Assembly: GCA_958436995.1 (NCBI GenBank)
Contig: CAUBMI010000017.1
Span: 1-34,110 of the forward strand
Reading direction: 5' to 3'
Source: an uncultured Collinsella sp.
GTDB lineage: Bacteria > Actinomycetota > Coriobacteriia > Coriobacteriales > Coriobacteriaceae
Length of the DNA: 34,110 nucleotides
The notes under the pieces are model-generated. The model ran no database searches. It saw only the letters and a program-made list of their open reading frames with translations, and had not been told where the DNA came from. Each line of letters begins with the position of its first letter. Position 1 is the first letter of the stretch. Position numbers and translations under genes: made by a program. Positions 13,916 to 22,554 of this stretch are shown here, one piece after another.

Positions 13916-15439
13916 ATGCCGTGCACAACGATTTTGGTTGGTAAGAACGCGAGCTACGACGGGTCGACGTTGGTTGCCCGCAACGAGGACTCGTCCAACG
14001 GGGTGTTTGAGCCCAAGCGTATGCGCGTGGTGCATCCCGACGAGCAGCCGCGCGTCTACACGAGCGTCCTGAGTCACCTGACCGTTGAACTGCCCGATAA
14101 CCCCATGCGCTACACGAGCGTCCCCGATGTTGTCCCGGGCCACGGCATCTGGGCCGAGGCCGGTTTCAACGAGCTCAATGTGGGCATGTCCGCAACCGAG
14201 ACGCTCACCACCAACGAGCGCGTTCGCGGCGCCGACCCGCTCGTCGACTACGTGCCCGCCAAGGGCAACGAGGACGAGGACGGCTATGTTCCGGCGCAGC
14301 CCGGCGGTCTGGGCGAGGAGGACATGGTGACCCTGGTCCTGCCGTATGCCAAGTCCGCTCGCGACGGCGTTCGTATCCTGGGTGATCTGCTCGAGCGCTA
14401 CGGCACCTACGAGAACAACGGCATCGCCTTTAGCGACGTGGACGAGATCTGGTGGCTCGAGACCATCGGCGGCCACCACTGGATCGCCAAGCGCGTGCCC
14501 GATGACGCCTATGTGACCATGCCCAACCAGCTGGGTATCGACAGCTTTGACCTGGACGACGCCGAGGGCGCCCAGACCGACCACATGTGCTCCGCCGACC
14601 TGCGCTCCTGGATGGCCGAGTGGCATCTGGACCTGACGCTGGGTGTCGAGGGCGACGGCCCGGCGACGGTATTCAACCCGCGCGAGGCCTTTGGCTCGCA
14701 CAGCGACAGCGACCACGTTTACAACACGCCGCGCGCCTGGTACATGCAGCGCTGCCTCAACCCCAGCGACGTGTGGGACGGCCCCGATGCCGACTACACG
14801 CCTGAGAGCGACGATATCCCCTGGAGCCGCGTGCCCGAGCGCAAGGTGACCATCGAGGACATTAAGTACGTGCTTTCGAGCCACTACCAGGGCACGGAGT
14901 ACGACTGCTACGGCAGCAAGGGCACGCCCGCCACGCGTGGCGCTTATCGCCCCATCGGCATCAACCGCAACAGCCAGCTCGCCGTGTTGCAGCTGCGCCC
15001 CTATGCGCAGCCGGCCTACCGCGCCGTGCAGTGGATGGCCTTTGGCTCCAACTCGTTTAACGCGCTGGTTCCGCTGTACGCCAACGTCGAGACCATGCCC
15101 GAGTACTATGCCGACACGCAGGCTCGCGTGACGTCCGAGAACTTCTACTGGGCCAACCGCCTGATCGGCGCCCTGGCCGATGTCCGTTTCCACGAGTGCG
15201 GTCGCGCCGTCGAGGATTATCAGGAGAAGGTCGGTGGCATGGGCCACAAGCAGATCCATGACGTCGACGCTGTCGTAGCCGCGCTGCCCGAGGCCGAAGT
15301 GCCTGCCGAACTTGCACGCGCCAACGAGGCCTTTGCCGAGCGTGTTCGCGTGGAAACCGATGCTCTACTGGGCAAGGTGCTCTACACCACGAGCTGCGCC
15401 ATGAAGAACTCTTTCGCGATGAACGACAACGTGAGGTAG
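13916..15439 (+). CDS. C69 family dipeptidase (N-terminal nucleophile)
   Basis: 507 residues from ATG 13916; AAGGAGG is six bases before it, whereas the ATG at 13910 touches the ribosome site and is too close. The N-terminus MPCTTILVGKNASYDGST with VARNED (residues 21-26) is the signature of peptidase family C69 (PepD/dipeptidase A). Cys3, exposed after removal of the first residues, is the nucleophile. Family length is normal (about 470-510). Later family text includes DEIWWLETIGGHHWIAKRVP and a C-terminal TSCAMKNSFAMND. No signal peptide, so it is probably an intracellular broad-specificity dipeptidase in peptide nutrition. It is transcribed alone; TACACT (13874-13879) may be its -10 box. 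The MITE-like element ends 82 bases upstream. Confidence 0.93.
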   Translation: MPCTTILVGKNASYDGSTLVARNEDSSNGVFEPKRMRVVHPDEQPRVYTSVLSHLTVELPDNPMRYTSVPDVVPGHGIWAEAGFNELNVGMSATETLTTNERVRGADPLVDYVPAKGNEDEDGYVPAQPGGLGEEDMVTLVLPYAKSARDGVRILGDLLERYGTYENNGIAFSDVDEIWWLETIGGHHWIAKRVPDDAYVTMPNQLGIDSFDLDDAEGAQTDHMCSADLRSWMAEWHLDLTLGVEGDGPATVFNPREAFGSHSDSDHVYNTPRAWYMQRCLNPSDVWDGPDADYTPESDDIPWSRVPERKVTIEDIKYVLSSHYQGTEYDCYGSKGTPATRGAYRPIGINRNSQLAVLQLRPYAQPAYRAVQWMAFGSNSFNALVPLYANVETMPEYYADTQARVTSENFYWANRLIGALADVRFHECGRAVEDYQEKVGGMGHKQIHDVDAVVAALPEAEVPAELARANEAFAERVRVETDALLGKVLYTTSCAMKNSFAMNDNVR

Positions 15440-15538
15440 GGATTTCCCGTCGATCGAATAGCGCTAAAACGCTTTGTCGCTTTCACTCGATCTTGGGTAC
15501 AAGAACGCCAATGCAGTTGTTTATGATTGGAGACAACC

Positions 15539-15955
15539 ATGGTTATGAAACTCGATCAGCTTGTTAACGGCGCCATCAACGTTGGCTTTGGCGCTGCCGC
15601 CGTTGCCGTCGAAGGCGGCAAAAAGGTCCTCGACGACCTTAATACCAAGGGCGAACAGGTCCGCAAGGACACCGCCACCCCCGATATCGCCCGCAGTGTG
15701 TCCGACATGTTTGAGCAGGCCGGAGGCACCATCTCCGATCTGACCGAGCGCTTGGGCATGCAGGGCGAGACCGCGGCCCAGCGCGTGCTCGACGAGCTCA
15801 TCCTTGCCCGCGTCCGCGTTATGACCGCCCCCGAGCGCACGGCCTTCCTGGCCCATGTGCGCGACATCGTCGATTCGGTCGAGGACAACGTGACCTCGGT
15901 GCCCGTCGAGTCCGTTGAGCCCGACGATGCGAAGGATACCGAAGAGGCCGAGTAG
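15539..15955 (+). CDS. Phasin-like helical protein
   Basis: 138 residues from ATG 15539 (GGAG six bases before; the frame is open further to a TTG at 15527). The N-terminus QLVNGAINVGFGAAAVAVEG then KKVLDDLNTKGEQVRKD is an amphipathic helix typical of phasin/polyhydroxyalkanoate-granule-type proteins. A central helix and an acidic tail (VEPDDAKDTEEAE) follow. No membrane segment. The next gene, a UbiB-type kinase, starts eight bases after its stop. Phasin-like proteins next to ABC1 kinases suggest a shared job in lipid or membrane-associated processes, but no substrate can be read from the sequence. Confidence 0.8.
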   Translation: MVMKLDQLVNGAINVGFGAAAVAVEGGKKVLDDLNTKGEQVRKDTATPDIARSVSDMFEQAGGTISDLTERLGMQGETAAQRVLDELILARVRVMTAPERTAFLAHVRDIVDSVEDNVTSVPVESVEPDDAKDTEEAE

Positions 15956-15963
15956 CAGCGCAG

Positions 15964-17727
15964 ATGGCAGATTCCACCACCGATTACAACAATCTAGATC
16001 CCTTGGGTGACGAGGCGGCGGTTGTCGATGAGGTCGATGCCGTCGTCTCGGGCGCTCGCAAGAAGCCGCGCGCTGTCGATATGGTCCCCGAGGAGCCCGA
16101 CGCGATGGCGCCGGACGAGGAATACCAGCTCACGCCGGCGGGTCGCCGCGAGCGCATCGGACAGATTGTTCGCCTGGTCAAAAAGTACCGCGTGTGGGAT
16201 AACCTCACGCCGGTTCGTTTGCGCCGCCTGCTCGAGGAACTCGGCCCCATGTTCGTCAAGATGGGGCAGATTCTGGCCAACCGGTCCGAGATTCTGCCGC
16301 AACGCTTTTGCGACGAGCTGCGTCGTCTGCGCTCCGATGTGGAGCCGGTGCCGTACGAGGTCGTACTCAGTTGTCTGGAAGAAGAATACGGCCTGCGCCT
16401 GGGGGAGATGTTCGATGCGATCGACCCCAATCCGCTCGGTAGCGCGTCGCTCGCGCAAGTGCACCGCGCTCGTCTGGTGACGGGCGAGGACGTGGCCGTC
16501 AAGGTGCAGCGCCCCGGTGCGCAGCAGGTTATGGCGCAGGACATCGATATCATCCGCTCGGTGGTGCGTATCGTTTCCAAGTTCGTCAACACCGATCAAT
16601 TCGTTGACCTGCACGGTGTAGTCGAGGAGTTGTGGACCTCATTTCGCGAGGAGACCAACTTTTTGGCCGAGGCCAAAAACCTCAACGACTTCTACGAGTT
16701 CCATAAGAGCGTTCATGGCGTGACGTGCCCTAAATCCTATCTGGACCTGTGCACCGAGCACGTGGTGGTTATGGACTACGTCGACGGCATTTCGATCGCC
16801 GATCCTGAACGCTTGGTGGCCGAGGGTTATGACTTGGAAAAGATCGGTGCCGCAATCGTCGAGGACTACTCGACGCAGGTGCTCGACGATGGCTTTTTCC
16901 ATGCCGACCCGCATGCGGGAAACATCATCCTCAAGGATGGCATCGTCTACTTTATTGACCTGGGCATGGTCGGGCGCATGTCGAGCCACGACCGCGGTAT
17001 CGTAAAGGACATGATTTTCGCCGTGGCCGAGGGTGACGTGCCCAAGCTCAAGGATTCGCTCATGCGCTTCGCCGTGACGCGTGGCGACTCGGCCGAGCTC
17101 GATCATTCGGCCTTTTTGTCCGATTTGGACTTTATCGTGGCTGACTTTGCGGGCCTTGACCTGAAGGATCTGGATATCGGCGAGTTTTTGACCTCGCTGC
17201 TAAACCTGGCGCGCAAAAACGATGTTGAGCTGCCGAGCGTGGTAACGATGTTCGCGCGCGGCATGGTGACGCTCGAGGGTTTGCTGACCGAGTATATGCC
17301 CAACGTCAACATGATCCAGATCATCCAGACGCACATCAAAAACGAAAAAAGCACCTATGCGCGCGTGCGTGATATGGGACGCGATCTGGCCGCGAGCAGC
17401 TATCGCGCGGCAAAAGGCTCGCTCGAGGCGGCCGAGTATTTGGGCTTGGCTTCGCGTATGCTCACGCGCGGCCAGCTTAAGGTGAACACGCAGATCATGA
17501 GCAGCGATAAGGCGCTGCGACAGCTAGGTGGGATTATCGACCGCATGTCGATGGCTATCGTGATCGCCGGTCTGTTTATCGGTTCGTCGGTGGTGTACTA
17601 CGCGCGCATCGAGCCAGTTGTCCTCGGCATTCCGGTCATCGGCTTCTTTGGCTACGTGAGCGCGCTGGTGCTGGCGCTTATGCTGGGTCGCAATATCTGG
17701 CTCAACAGCCACGGCGGCAAGCACTAG
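15964..17727 (+). CDS. ABC1/AarF/UbiB family kinase-like protein
   Basis: 587 residues; the ATG follows the previous stop by eight bases, with only a weak ribosome site, so translation is probably coupled. UbiB-type atypical kinase landmarks are complete: KMGQ (99-102, the KxGQ motif that covers the active site), the Ala-rich loop SASLAQVH (160-167), VAVKVQRPG with the ATP-binding Lys180, FHADPHAGN (312-320) and IDLG (331-334). The C-terminus has two membrane helices (about 525-580). The N-terminal 55 residues are acidic and disordered. Family members bind ATP and act on quinone or lipid biosynthesis and transport. Coriobacteria often lack full ubiquinone synthesis, so a role in menaquinone or lipid trafficking is more likely (inference). 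Confidence 0.93.
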   Translation: MADSTTDYNNLDPLGDEAAVVDEVDAVVSGARKKPRAVDMVPEEPDAMAPDEEYQLTPAGRRERIGQIVRLVKKYRVWDNLTPVRLRRLLEELGPMFVKMGQILANRSEILPQRFCDELRRLRSDVEPVPYEVVLSCLEEEYGLRLGEMFDAIDPNPLGSASLAQVHRARLVTGEDVAVKVQRPGAQQVMAQDIDIIRSVVRIVSKFVNTDQFVDLHGVVEELWTSFREETNFLAEAKNLNDFYEFHKSVHGVTCPKSYLDLCTEHVVVMDYVDGISIADPERLVAEGYDLEKIGAAIVEDYSTQVLDDGFFHADPHAGNIILKDGIVYFIDLGMVGRMSSHDRGIVKDMIFAVAEGDVPKLKDSLMRFAVTRGDSAELDHSAFLSDLDFIVADFAGLDLKDLDIGEFLTSLLNLARKNDVELPSVVTMFARGMVTLEGLLTEYMPNVNMIQIIQTHIKNEKSTYARVRDMGRDLAASSYRAAKGSLEAAEYLGLASRMLTRGQLKVNTQIMSSDKALRQLGGIIDRMSMAIVIAGLFIGSSVVYYARIEPVVLGIPVIGFFGYVSALVLALMLGRNIWLNSHGGKH

Positions 17728-17778
17728 AGGCTGCGGCCGTCACCGCATTTTCCTATCGCAAACAATAGCTTTTACCTT

Positions 17779-17806
17779 GGGCTTCGCCTGCGTGCGAGGC
17801 CCTTTT
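17779..17806 (+). terminator. Terminator after the UbiB-type gene
   Basis: GGGCTTCGC (17779-17787) pairs with GCGAGGCCC (17794-17802), one G-U pair, then TTTT. It separates the kinase operon from the riboswitch operon. Confidence 0.75.
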
Positions 17807-17832
17807 GCGTGATACCATTTTGACGGTAATAA
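17805..17832 (+). promoter_or_regulatory. Promoter of the cobalamin-riboswitch operon
   Basis: TTGCGT (17805-17810), a 16-base spacer and TAATAA (17827-17832). Transcription would start near 17839, just before the aptamer. Confidence 0.5.
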
Positions 17833-17843
17833 TCGATGGCCTA

Positions 17844-18014
17844 GATGGTGGTGCGGAGACGCACGAATGCGCGGTTTTCCTGCGCGTTCGGGAGAATCGG
17901 GGTGCAAGTCCCCGGCTGTACCAGTAACCGTAATTCCTCTTGGCTCGGGATGTTCGCGTCGCAGATCGGACGGCGCACCCGGGTCGGTAAGGTTAAGTCG
18001 GATCGCCTCCCATC
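17844..18014 (+). promoter_or_regulatory. Cobalamin riboswitch
   Basis: The conserved core is present: GGGAGAAT (17890-17897), GGTGCAAGTCCCC in the P3-P4 region, GGCTGTACCAGTAACCGTAA (17914-17933), and the 3' B12-box segment AAGTCGGATCGCCTCCC (17995-18011). GATGG (17844-17848) can pair with CCATC (18010-18014) to close P1. This matches the cobalamin aptamer family (adenosylcobalamin or close variants). It lies 64 bases before the start of the first DUF4430 gene and is oriented with it, so it should control that gene and the one behind it. Transcription or translation control is likely; which corrinoid is bound cannot be told. Confidence 0.92.
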
Positions 18015-18064
18015 TTGTGCGCGGCCGCGGCGTATGCCGCCGGTACGTGTTGGGCTCTGGAGGG
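18006..18064 (+). promoter_or_regulatory. Candidate riboswitch expression platform (anti-Shine-Dalgarno pairing)
   Basis: CCTCCCA (18006-18012), the 3' strand of P1, is complementary to TGGAGGG (18058-18064) in the ribosome-binding leader; between them is a GCGGC-GTAT-GCCGC hairpin (18027-18040). The shared strand suggests a translational switch. There is no T run, so termination is less likely. Confidence 0.45.
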
Positions 18065-18077
18065 AAGGGGGACCCCG

Positions 18078-21000
18078 ATGGGGGTACTCGAGCGCAATAT
18101 GCGCGATGACGTGGGGCAGCCTCAAGGCAACGCTCCAAGTACAGACAATGGGGGACAAATGGATATGTTTGAGGACGAGCGCGAGCGCGCCTCGTTGCAT
18201 CGCCGTGGCGCGATTGCATGCGGCGTGGCCAAGCGCGGCCTGGTGGCATTCCTGGCCTTCGCGATGGCCTTTGGCACCACGCCGGCTCAGCTGTGGGCCG
18301 AAGGCGCCGAGGGCATTGCCAAGGCTGTGGCTCAGGCTGCGACGCCGGGCGAGGGCACGGGTGCCGCGGACGGTGCTGCCGACGGTGTCGTTTCTGAAAC
18401 CGGCTCTAACGCGAGCGATGCGTCGGTTAACGATGGCGCTTCGGCGAATGCCGCAGATAGCAACGGCGTAGCGTCGGACGATTCTGCCGCAGTCGAGGCT
18501 TCTACTGCTTCGCCGGATTCATCCGAACAGAACGTCAAAAGTGTTGTAGCCGCTTCCGATGAGGCTGAATCTCAGCCTACCGAAGCCGCAAGCCAAGAGG
18601 TCGCGGCCACGTGCTCCGTCGTCGGCACCGACGCCAAGGGCGCCCAGCAGACCTGGGCCGCCGCGCAGCAGATCGCTCTGAAGGAGGGCTCGACCGCGGC
18701 CGACCTCTCCGGGCAGCTCTTCAGGCAGGCCGGCCTCAAGGCCGACTACGACCCCAACGGCTCCTGGGGCTGGGCGCTCAACTCGATCACGTCGCCCTTC
18801 GACGCGGGCCGCACGCTCGCCTGCGACCCGGCGACCGGCGCGCACTGGCAGCTGTTCGTCAACGGCAGCGTCTCCGCGGTCGGCGCCGGCGGCTACACGC
18901 TCAAGGACGGCGACTCCGTCGTCTGGTGCTACTCGAAGTACGGTGACCCCGCGCCCGCCAATCAGATTTCCGTTAGCTGCACCGTTGTCGGCCAGGACGC
19001 CTCGGGCGCTCAGCAGACATGGGCGCAGCCCACGACAGCTTTGGTGGAAGAGGGCACGACCGCTGCTGATCTTTCCGAGCAGGCCTTTAAAAAGGCCGGC
19101 ATTGGCGCCAAAACGGGGAAAGGCACGTACGGCTGGTATCTCGAGTCGCTGACTTCACCGTTCAACAAGACCGTGACGCTTTCGAGCGAGAAAGTTAACG
19201 AAAACACTTGGAAATTCTGGCAGTTCTTCGTTAACGGTCAGGCGGCCAATGTCGGCGCGGGCAATTACACACTCAAGGCCGGGGACAAGGTTACCTGGGT
19301 CTATGGCTTTGATGGAACCATGCCCGGCCAGGTTTCCGTTTCAATGGAGATCATCGGTAAGAAGGATGAGAAGGCGCAGCGCTGGACCGATCCTTCGACG
19401 CGGGTGTTTGTCGAGGGCACGACGATCAAGGACGCTTCCGCTGCCTACTTCGATGCCATTGGCATTGAGTCCAAGATGTACGACCAATTTGGTTATTGGG
19501 GTGTTCATAGTCTTGTCTCCCCGCTTGATGGCACCGAGCTGTCGGGTGCATGGTCGTTCTTTGTCAACGGCGTTCCCGGGCCTCAGCTCGATAGCGATTA
19601 CGTGCTCAAGTCGGGCGACAAAATCGTCTGGGCTTACGCCCCTGGCGACACCGTTCCTAATCCCGATGAAGTCGTAGTCGATCCGAGCGCTTCGCGCCCG
19701 ACCGATTGGAAAGCCGACTGGAGTGGCAATTCCAATGCGGTGGTCAAGAACGTGTCCACGCCTACGGGCGCGCTGGCAAGCTCTTGGACGTTCGATTGGA
19801 GGGCCTACTCGGGTGCCACGTATCCCAATGCGAGTGAGCCTATTGTCGTGAACGGCAACGTTTACCTTGCCGTGAACAAGCGTTTGCTTAAGATCGACGC
19901 CGAGTCGGGCAAGGTGCTTGTCGAGTCGAACCTTCAGACTGCGATTGGCTACACCACGCGTCCGATTTATACGAAAGGCTTGGTCGTCGTCCCGCTCGAC
20001 GGCGGTGCGGTCCAGGCTCTGACGGCCGATACGCTGACGACGGTTTGGGTCACTGACTCTGTGAGCAAATCTGCCCAGTCAAATTCCCAGCTGACGGTCG
20101 ATGGCAACTATCTCTACGTTGGCACCGTTGATGTCGACTATGGAACGAGTACGTACAATAACGGTCACCTGACGCGTATTAATATACTGACCGGCGCTGT
20201 TTCTTGGCAGCATGTTAATGCTGATGAGGGCTACTACTGGACGAGCGCTACAGTGGGCGACGGCTATATTCTGGTTCCGACGAGTGCGGGTACCGTTGAG
20301 ATGCTTAGCAAGTCGACGGGTGATGTGCTCGGCAGCGTTTCGGTTGGTGCCATCGTCAACTCCGGCTGTGTACTGTCCAAAGACGGCAAGCATGCCTATG
20401 TGATCTCGCGTGACGGCAAGCTCCACGTGCTGGCACTGTCGGACGCAAACGCAAGGGCCTCTTCGCGCATTTCCGAAGAACGCGTCATCGATCTTGGTCT
20501 TACGGGTTGTGCCTGCATGCCCACGCTGTATGGCAATAAGCTAATTGTCGGTGGCGAGGTTTCTGGCGGTTCGGCGCTGGCGATTGTCGACCTTGATAAT
20601 GACTTTGCTACGACGTTGGTTTCGTCTGCCGATGGCTCCGTGCTTCCTGCCGGTGGCATCAAGGGCGCACCGCTCGTGAGTGTCCAGGCGGATGACGCGT
20701 ACGTTTATTTCACTGTCAACTATGGTGCGACTTCCGACTATGTGAGCTACACCTCGGGCGGTGGCGTGTATCGCTACAAGATGGGTGACGCGCAGGCGAC
20801 CGGTGCGTTTAGCGCAGCGGGACACAACAATTACTGTGACTCGCCGATTGCCTGCGATGCCAAGGGTAACCTCTACTACATCAACGATTCCGGCACGCTT
20901 TTCAAGCTGAGTGGTGGCGTTAAGGTCTCGTTTGAGACTGGCGAGGGTTCTAAGGTCGACTCCCAGACTACGGCCGATGGCAAGCTGGTCAAGCCGGCCG

Positions 21001-21557
21001 ATCCGACGCGCGATGGCTACACTTTCGGCGGTTGGTATACCGATGAGGCTTGCACGCAGGCGTATGACTTCAGTACGCCGGTGACGGCCGACCTGACGTT
21101 GTATGCCAAGTGGACCAAGAATGCCGTTAACCCTGGCGGTAATGGCGGTTCTGGCACTAATGGTGGCAACGGCGGCGCTGGCAACGGTTCCGGTGCTGGC
21201 GCTGGCGCGGGTTCTGGCTCCGGCTCGAAGGGCGGCGCTATTGCCCCGGGCAAGAAGCCGGTGACCAAGACGACGGTGTCGACCAAGACCGAGACCAAGG
21301 ACAACAAGTCCGACAAGAAAGACTCCGATAAGTCCGATAAGAAGGACGAGAAGAAGTCTGACAAGAAGGACAGCAAGTCCGACAAGAAGTCCGATTCCAA
21401 GTCCGATACGGGTGCTGTTTCCACGACCACTGCTAAGAAGTCCTCTAGTGCTTCCGAGCAGGAGACTGGCATCAACCCGCTCGCCATTGTTGGCGTTGCC
21501 GCCGGCGTCATCGGTCTCGCCATCGTCAGCGTGCTCGTGTTCACCAAACGTCGGTAG
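18078..21557 (+). CDS. B12-riboswitch-controlled surface protein: three DUF4430 domains, beta-propeller, anchor
   Basis: 1159 residues from ATG 18078, after a purine-rich GGAGGGAAGGGGGA leader; ATG near 18160 (MDMFEDE) is an alternative. Order: N-terminal export signal (about 50-75); Ala/Ser-rich linker; three DUF4430 domains at about 176-291, 296-413 and 419-521, each ending in a W-Q/S-FFVNG motif and a GDKxxW strand; a PQQ-like eight-stranded-repeat propeller (about 555-948); one InlB/Listeria-Bacteroides-type repeat (VSFETGEGSKVDSQ to LTLYAKWTK); Gly-rich then Lys/Asp/Ser-rich linkers; and a C-terminal membrane helix (1133-1156) with KRR. No LPXTG motif. DUF4430 is the fold of the C-terminal, cobalamin-contacting domain of transcobalamin and intrinsic factor. 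With the riboswitch this suggests corrinoid binding at the surface (inference). Confidence 0.88.
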   Translation: MGVLERNMRDDVGQPQGNAPSTDNGGQMDMFEDERERASLHRRGAIACGVAKRGLVAFLAFAMAFGTTPAQLWAEGAEGIAKAVAQAATPGEGTGAADGAADGVVSETGSNASDASVNDGASANAADSNGVASDDSAAVEASTASPDSSEQNVKSVVAASDEAESQPTEAASQEVAATCSVVGTDAKGAQQTWAAAQQIALKEGSTAADLSGQLFRQAGLKADYDPNGSWGWALNSITSPFDAGRTLACDPATGAHWQLFVNGSVSAVGAGGYTLKDGDSVVWCYSKYGDPAPANQISVSCTVVGQDASGAQQTWAQPTTALVEEGTTAADLSEQAFKKAGIGAKTGKGTYGWYLESLTSPFNKTVTLSSEKVNENTWKFWQFFVNGQAANVGAGNYTLKAGDKVTWVYGFDGTMPGQVSVSMEIIGKKDEKAQRWTDPSTRVFVEGTTIKDASAAYFDAIGIESKMYDQFGYWGVHSLVSPLDGTELSGAWSFFVNGVPGPQLDSDYVLKSGDKIVWAYAPGDTVPNPDEVVVDPSASRPTDWKADWSGNSNAVVKNVSTPTGALASSWTFDWRAYSGATYPNASEPIVVNGNVYLAVNKRLLKIDAESGKVLVESNLQTAIGYTTRPIYTKGLVVVPLDGGAVQALTADTLTTVWVTDSVSKSAQSNSQLTVDGNYLYVGTVDVDYGTSTYNNGHLTRINILTGAVSWQHVNADEGYYWTSATVGDGYILVPTSAGTVEMLSKSTGDVLGSVSVGAIVNSGCVLSKDGKHAYVISRDGKLHVLALSDANARASSRISEERVIDLGLTGCACMPTLYGNKLIVGGEVSGGSALAIVDLDNDFATTLVSSADGSVLPAGGIKGAPLVSVQADDAYVYFTVNYGATSDYVSYTSGGGVYRYKMGDAQATGAFSAAGHNNYCDSPIACDAKGNLYYINDSGTLFKLSGGVKVSFETGEGSKVDSQTTADGKLVKPADPTRDGYTFGGWYTDEACTQAYDFSTPVTADLTLYAKWTKNAVNPGGNGGSGTNGGNGGAGNGSGAGAGAGSGSGSKGGAIAPGKKPVTKTTVSTKTETKDNKSDKKDSDKSDKKDEKKSDKKDSKSDKKSDSKSDTGAVSTTTAKKSSSASEQETGINPLAIVGVAAGVIGLAIVSVLVFTKRR

Positions 21558-22457
21558 GTGAGGGCTGTGTCCAATAAATCCAAGGACGCTGACCCCAAGC
21601 AACCAGATTCCTCGTTCATTCAGTTCGACGATGCAAAGCACCAGGGCGCCGCTTCGGCGGCGTCCGCCCCTCGCCGCAAGGCGCTCCTCGGCGTTCTGGC
21701 TGCCGCGTGCACCATTCTGATCGTCGTCTCGCTGGGCTTTGTCCATCCTTCCGAGAGCGGCGCCTGGTCCATTGACTGGATCGTTCAGACCGTGACGGGG
21801 GAGAGCGTTGTCACCAAGGACACCAAGGCGTCTGGCTCGACTACGACTTCGGGCGAGGCCAGTTCCAAGGATTCCAAGTCATCGAATGACGCAAAAGATG
21901 GGTCCAAGTCCAAGGACGATTCCGAGTCTTCAAACAAGGAATCGGATAAAAGCTCGGATAGCAAGAAGTCCGATGGTCGGGACGGCAAGAAGTCTGGAGA
22001 TAAATCCGCTGCCCAGAATACGGGAGCCGGCGATACTTCCAATGTGTCTGGCGGTACTCCTTCGGGCGGCGGTCAGTCGTCTGATGGAGCCTCCAGCTCT
22101 AATGGCGGAAGCGCTCCCTCGGGCGGACAGGGCGGCTCGCAGGAGTCCAACTACGTAACGGTGACGGTTTCGGTCACATCGAGCGCCGTGGGCAATCCTG
22201 TGTCTTCTGGCGGCACCTTTACCTTTAACGAAGGCGCCACCGTTTACGATGCCCTGTGCGCGCTGGGCCTTTCTGTCAATGCACATGGCTCGTCGTACGG
22301 CACGTATGTCTCCGCGATTGGTGGTTTGGCCGAGAAACAGTACGGCGGCACGAGCGGCTGGATGTACTCCGTCAACGGCACAACGCCCATGACGGCGTGC
22401 AGCAACTACGTTCTCTCCAACGGCGACAACGTGGTCTGGTATTACGTAACGGGCTAG
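21558..22457 (+). CDS. Membrane-anchored DUF4430 protein
   Basis: Up to 299 residues from GTG 21558, immediately after the previous stop; GTG 21567 (SNKSKD) is an alternative. The tight junction indicates translational coupling. One transmembrane helix lies at about 40-63 after an Arg/Lys cluster, giving an outside C-terminus. A long Ser/Lys/Asp/Gly-rich stalk (about 85-195) follows, similar in composition to the linker of the preceding protein. Then comes a single DUF4430 domain (197-299): VTVTVSVTSS, FTFNEGATVYDALCALGL, SGWMYSVNGTTPM and SNGDNVVWYYVTG at the very C-terminus. It belongs to the same riboswitch transcript and is followed by a strong terminator. It likely presents a corrinoid- or ligand-binding domain on a stalk (inference). 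Confidence 0.87.
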   Translation: MRAVSNKSKDADPKQPDSSFIQFDDAKHQGAASAASAPRRKALLGVLAAACTILIVVSLGFVHPSESGAWSIDWIVQTVTGESVVTKDTKASGSTTTSGEASSKDSKSSNDAKDGSKSKDDSESSNKESDKSSDSKKSDGRDGKKSGDKSAAQNTGAGDTSNVSGGTPSGGGQSSDGASSSNGGSAPSGGQGGSQESNYVTVTVSVTSSAVGNPVSSGGTFTFNEGATVYDALCALGLSVNAHGSSYGTYVSAIGGLAEKQYGGTSGWMYSVNGTTPMTACSNYVLSNGDNVVWYYVTG

Positions 22458-22477
22458 AGACCTCGACATATCGTACC

Positions 22478-22517
22478 AAACGGGCGGTTCGGACAAATAT
22501 CCGGACCGCCCGTTTTT
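22478..22517 (+). terminator. Terminator of the DUF4430 operon
   Basis: AAACGGGCGGTTCGGA (22478-22493) pairs with TCCGGACCGCCCGTTT (22500-22515), 16 bp with one G-U pair, then T's. Confidence 0.85.
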
Positions 22518-22554
22518 CATGCGAATTGGACTGGGTCGCCGGGGACCTCGACAA

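Noticed and set aside
13901..15259. 452-codon open frame on the minus strand
   Set aside because: Lies opposite the C69 dipeptidase, which has strong family motifs and a ribosome site; no motif in the antisense reading.
17740..18249. Minus-strand ORF over the riboswitch
   Set aside because: Arg/Pro-rich translation of a structured RNA region; no ribosome site.
21270..21420. Short repeats that might suggest a CRISPR array
   Set aside because: They are in-frame Lys/Ser/Asp codon repeats of a protein linker, with no unique spacers.
20541..21746. 401-codon minus-strand frame over the DUF4430 gene
   Set aside because: Shadow of the low-complexity Lys/Asp/Gly coding region; no ribosome site or recognisable domain.
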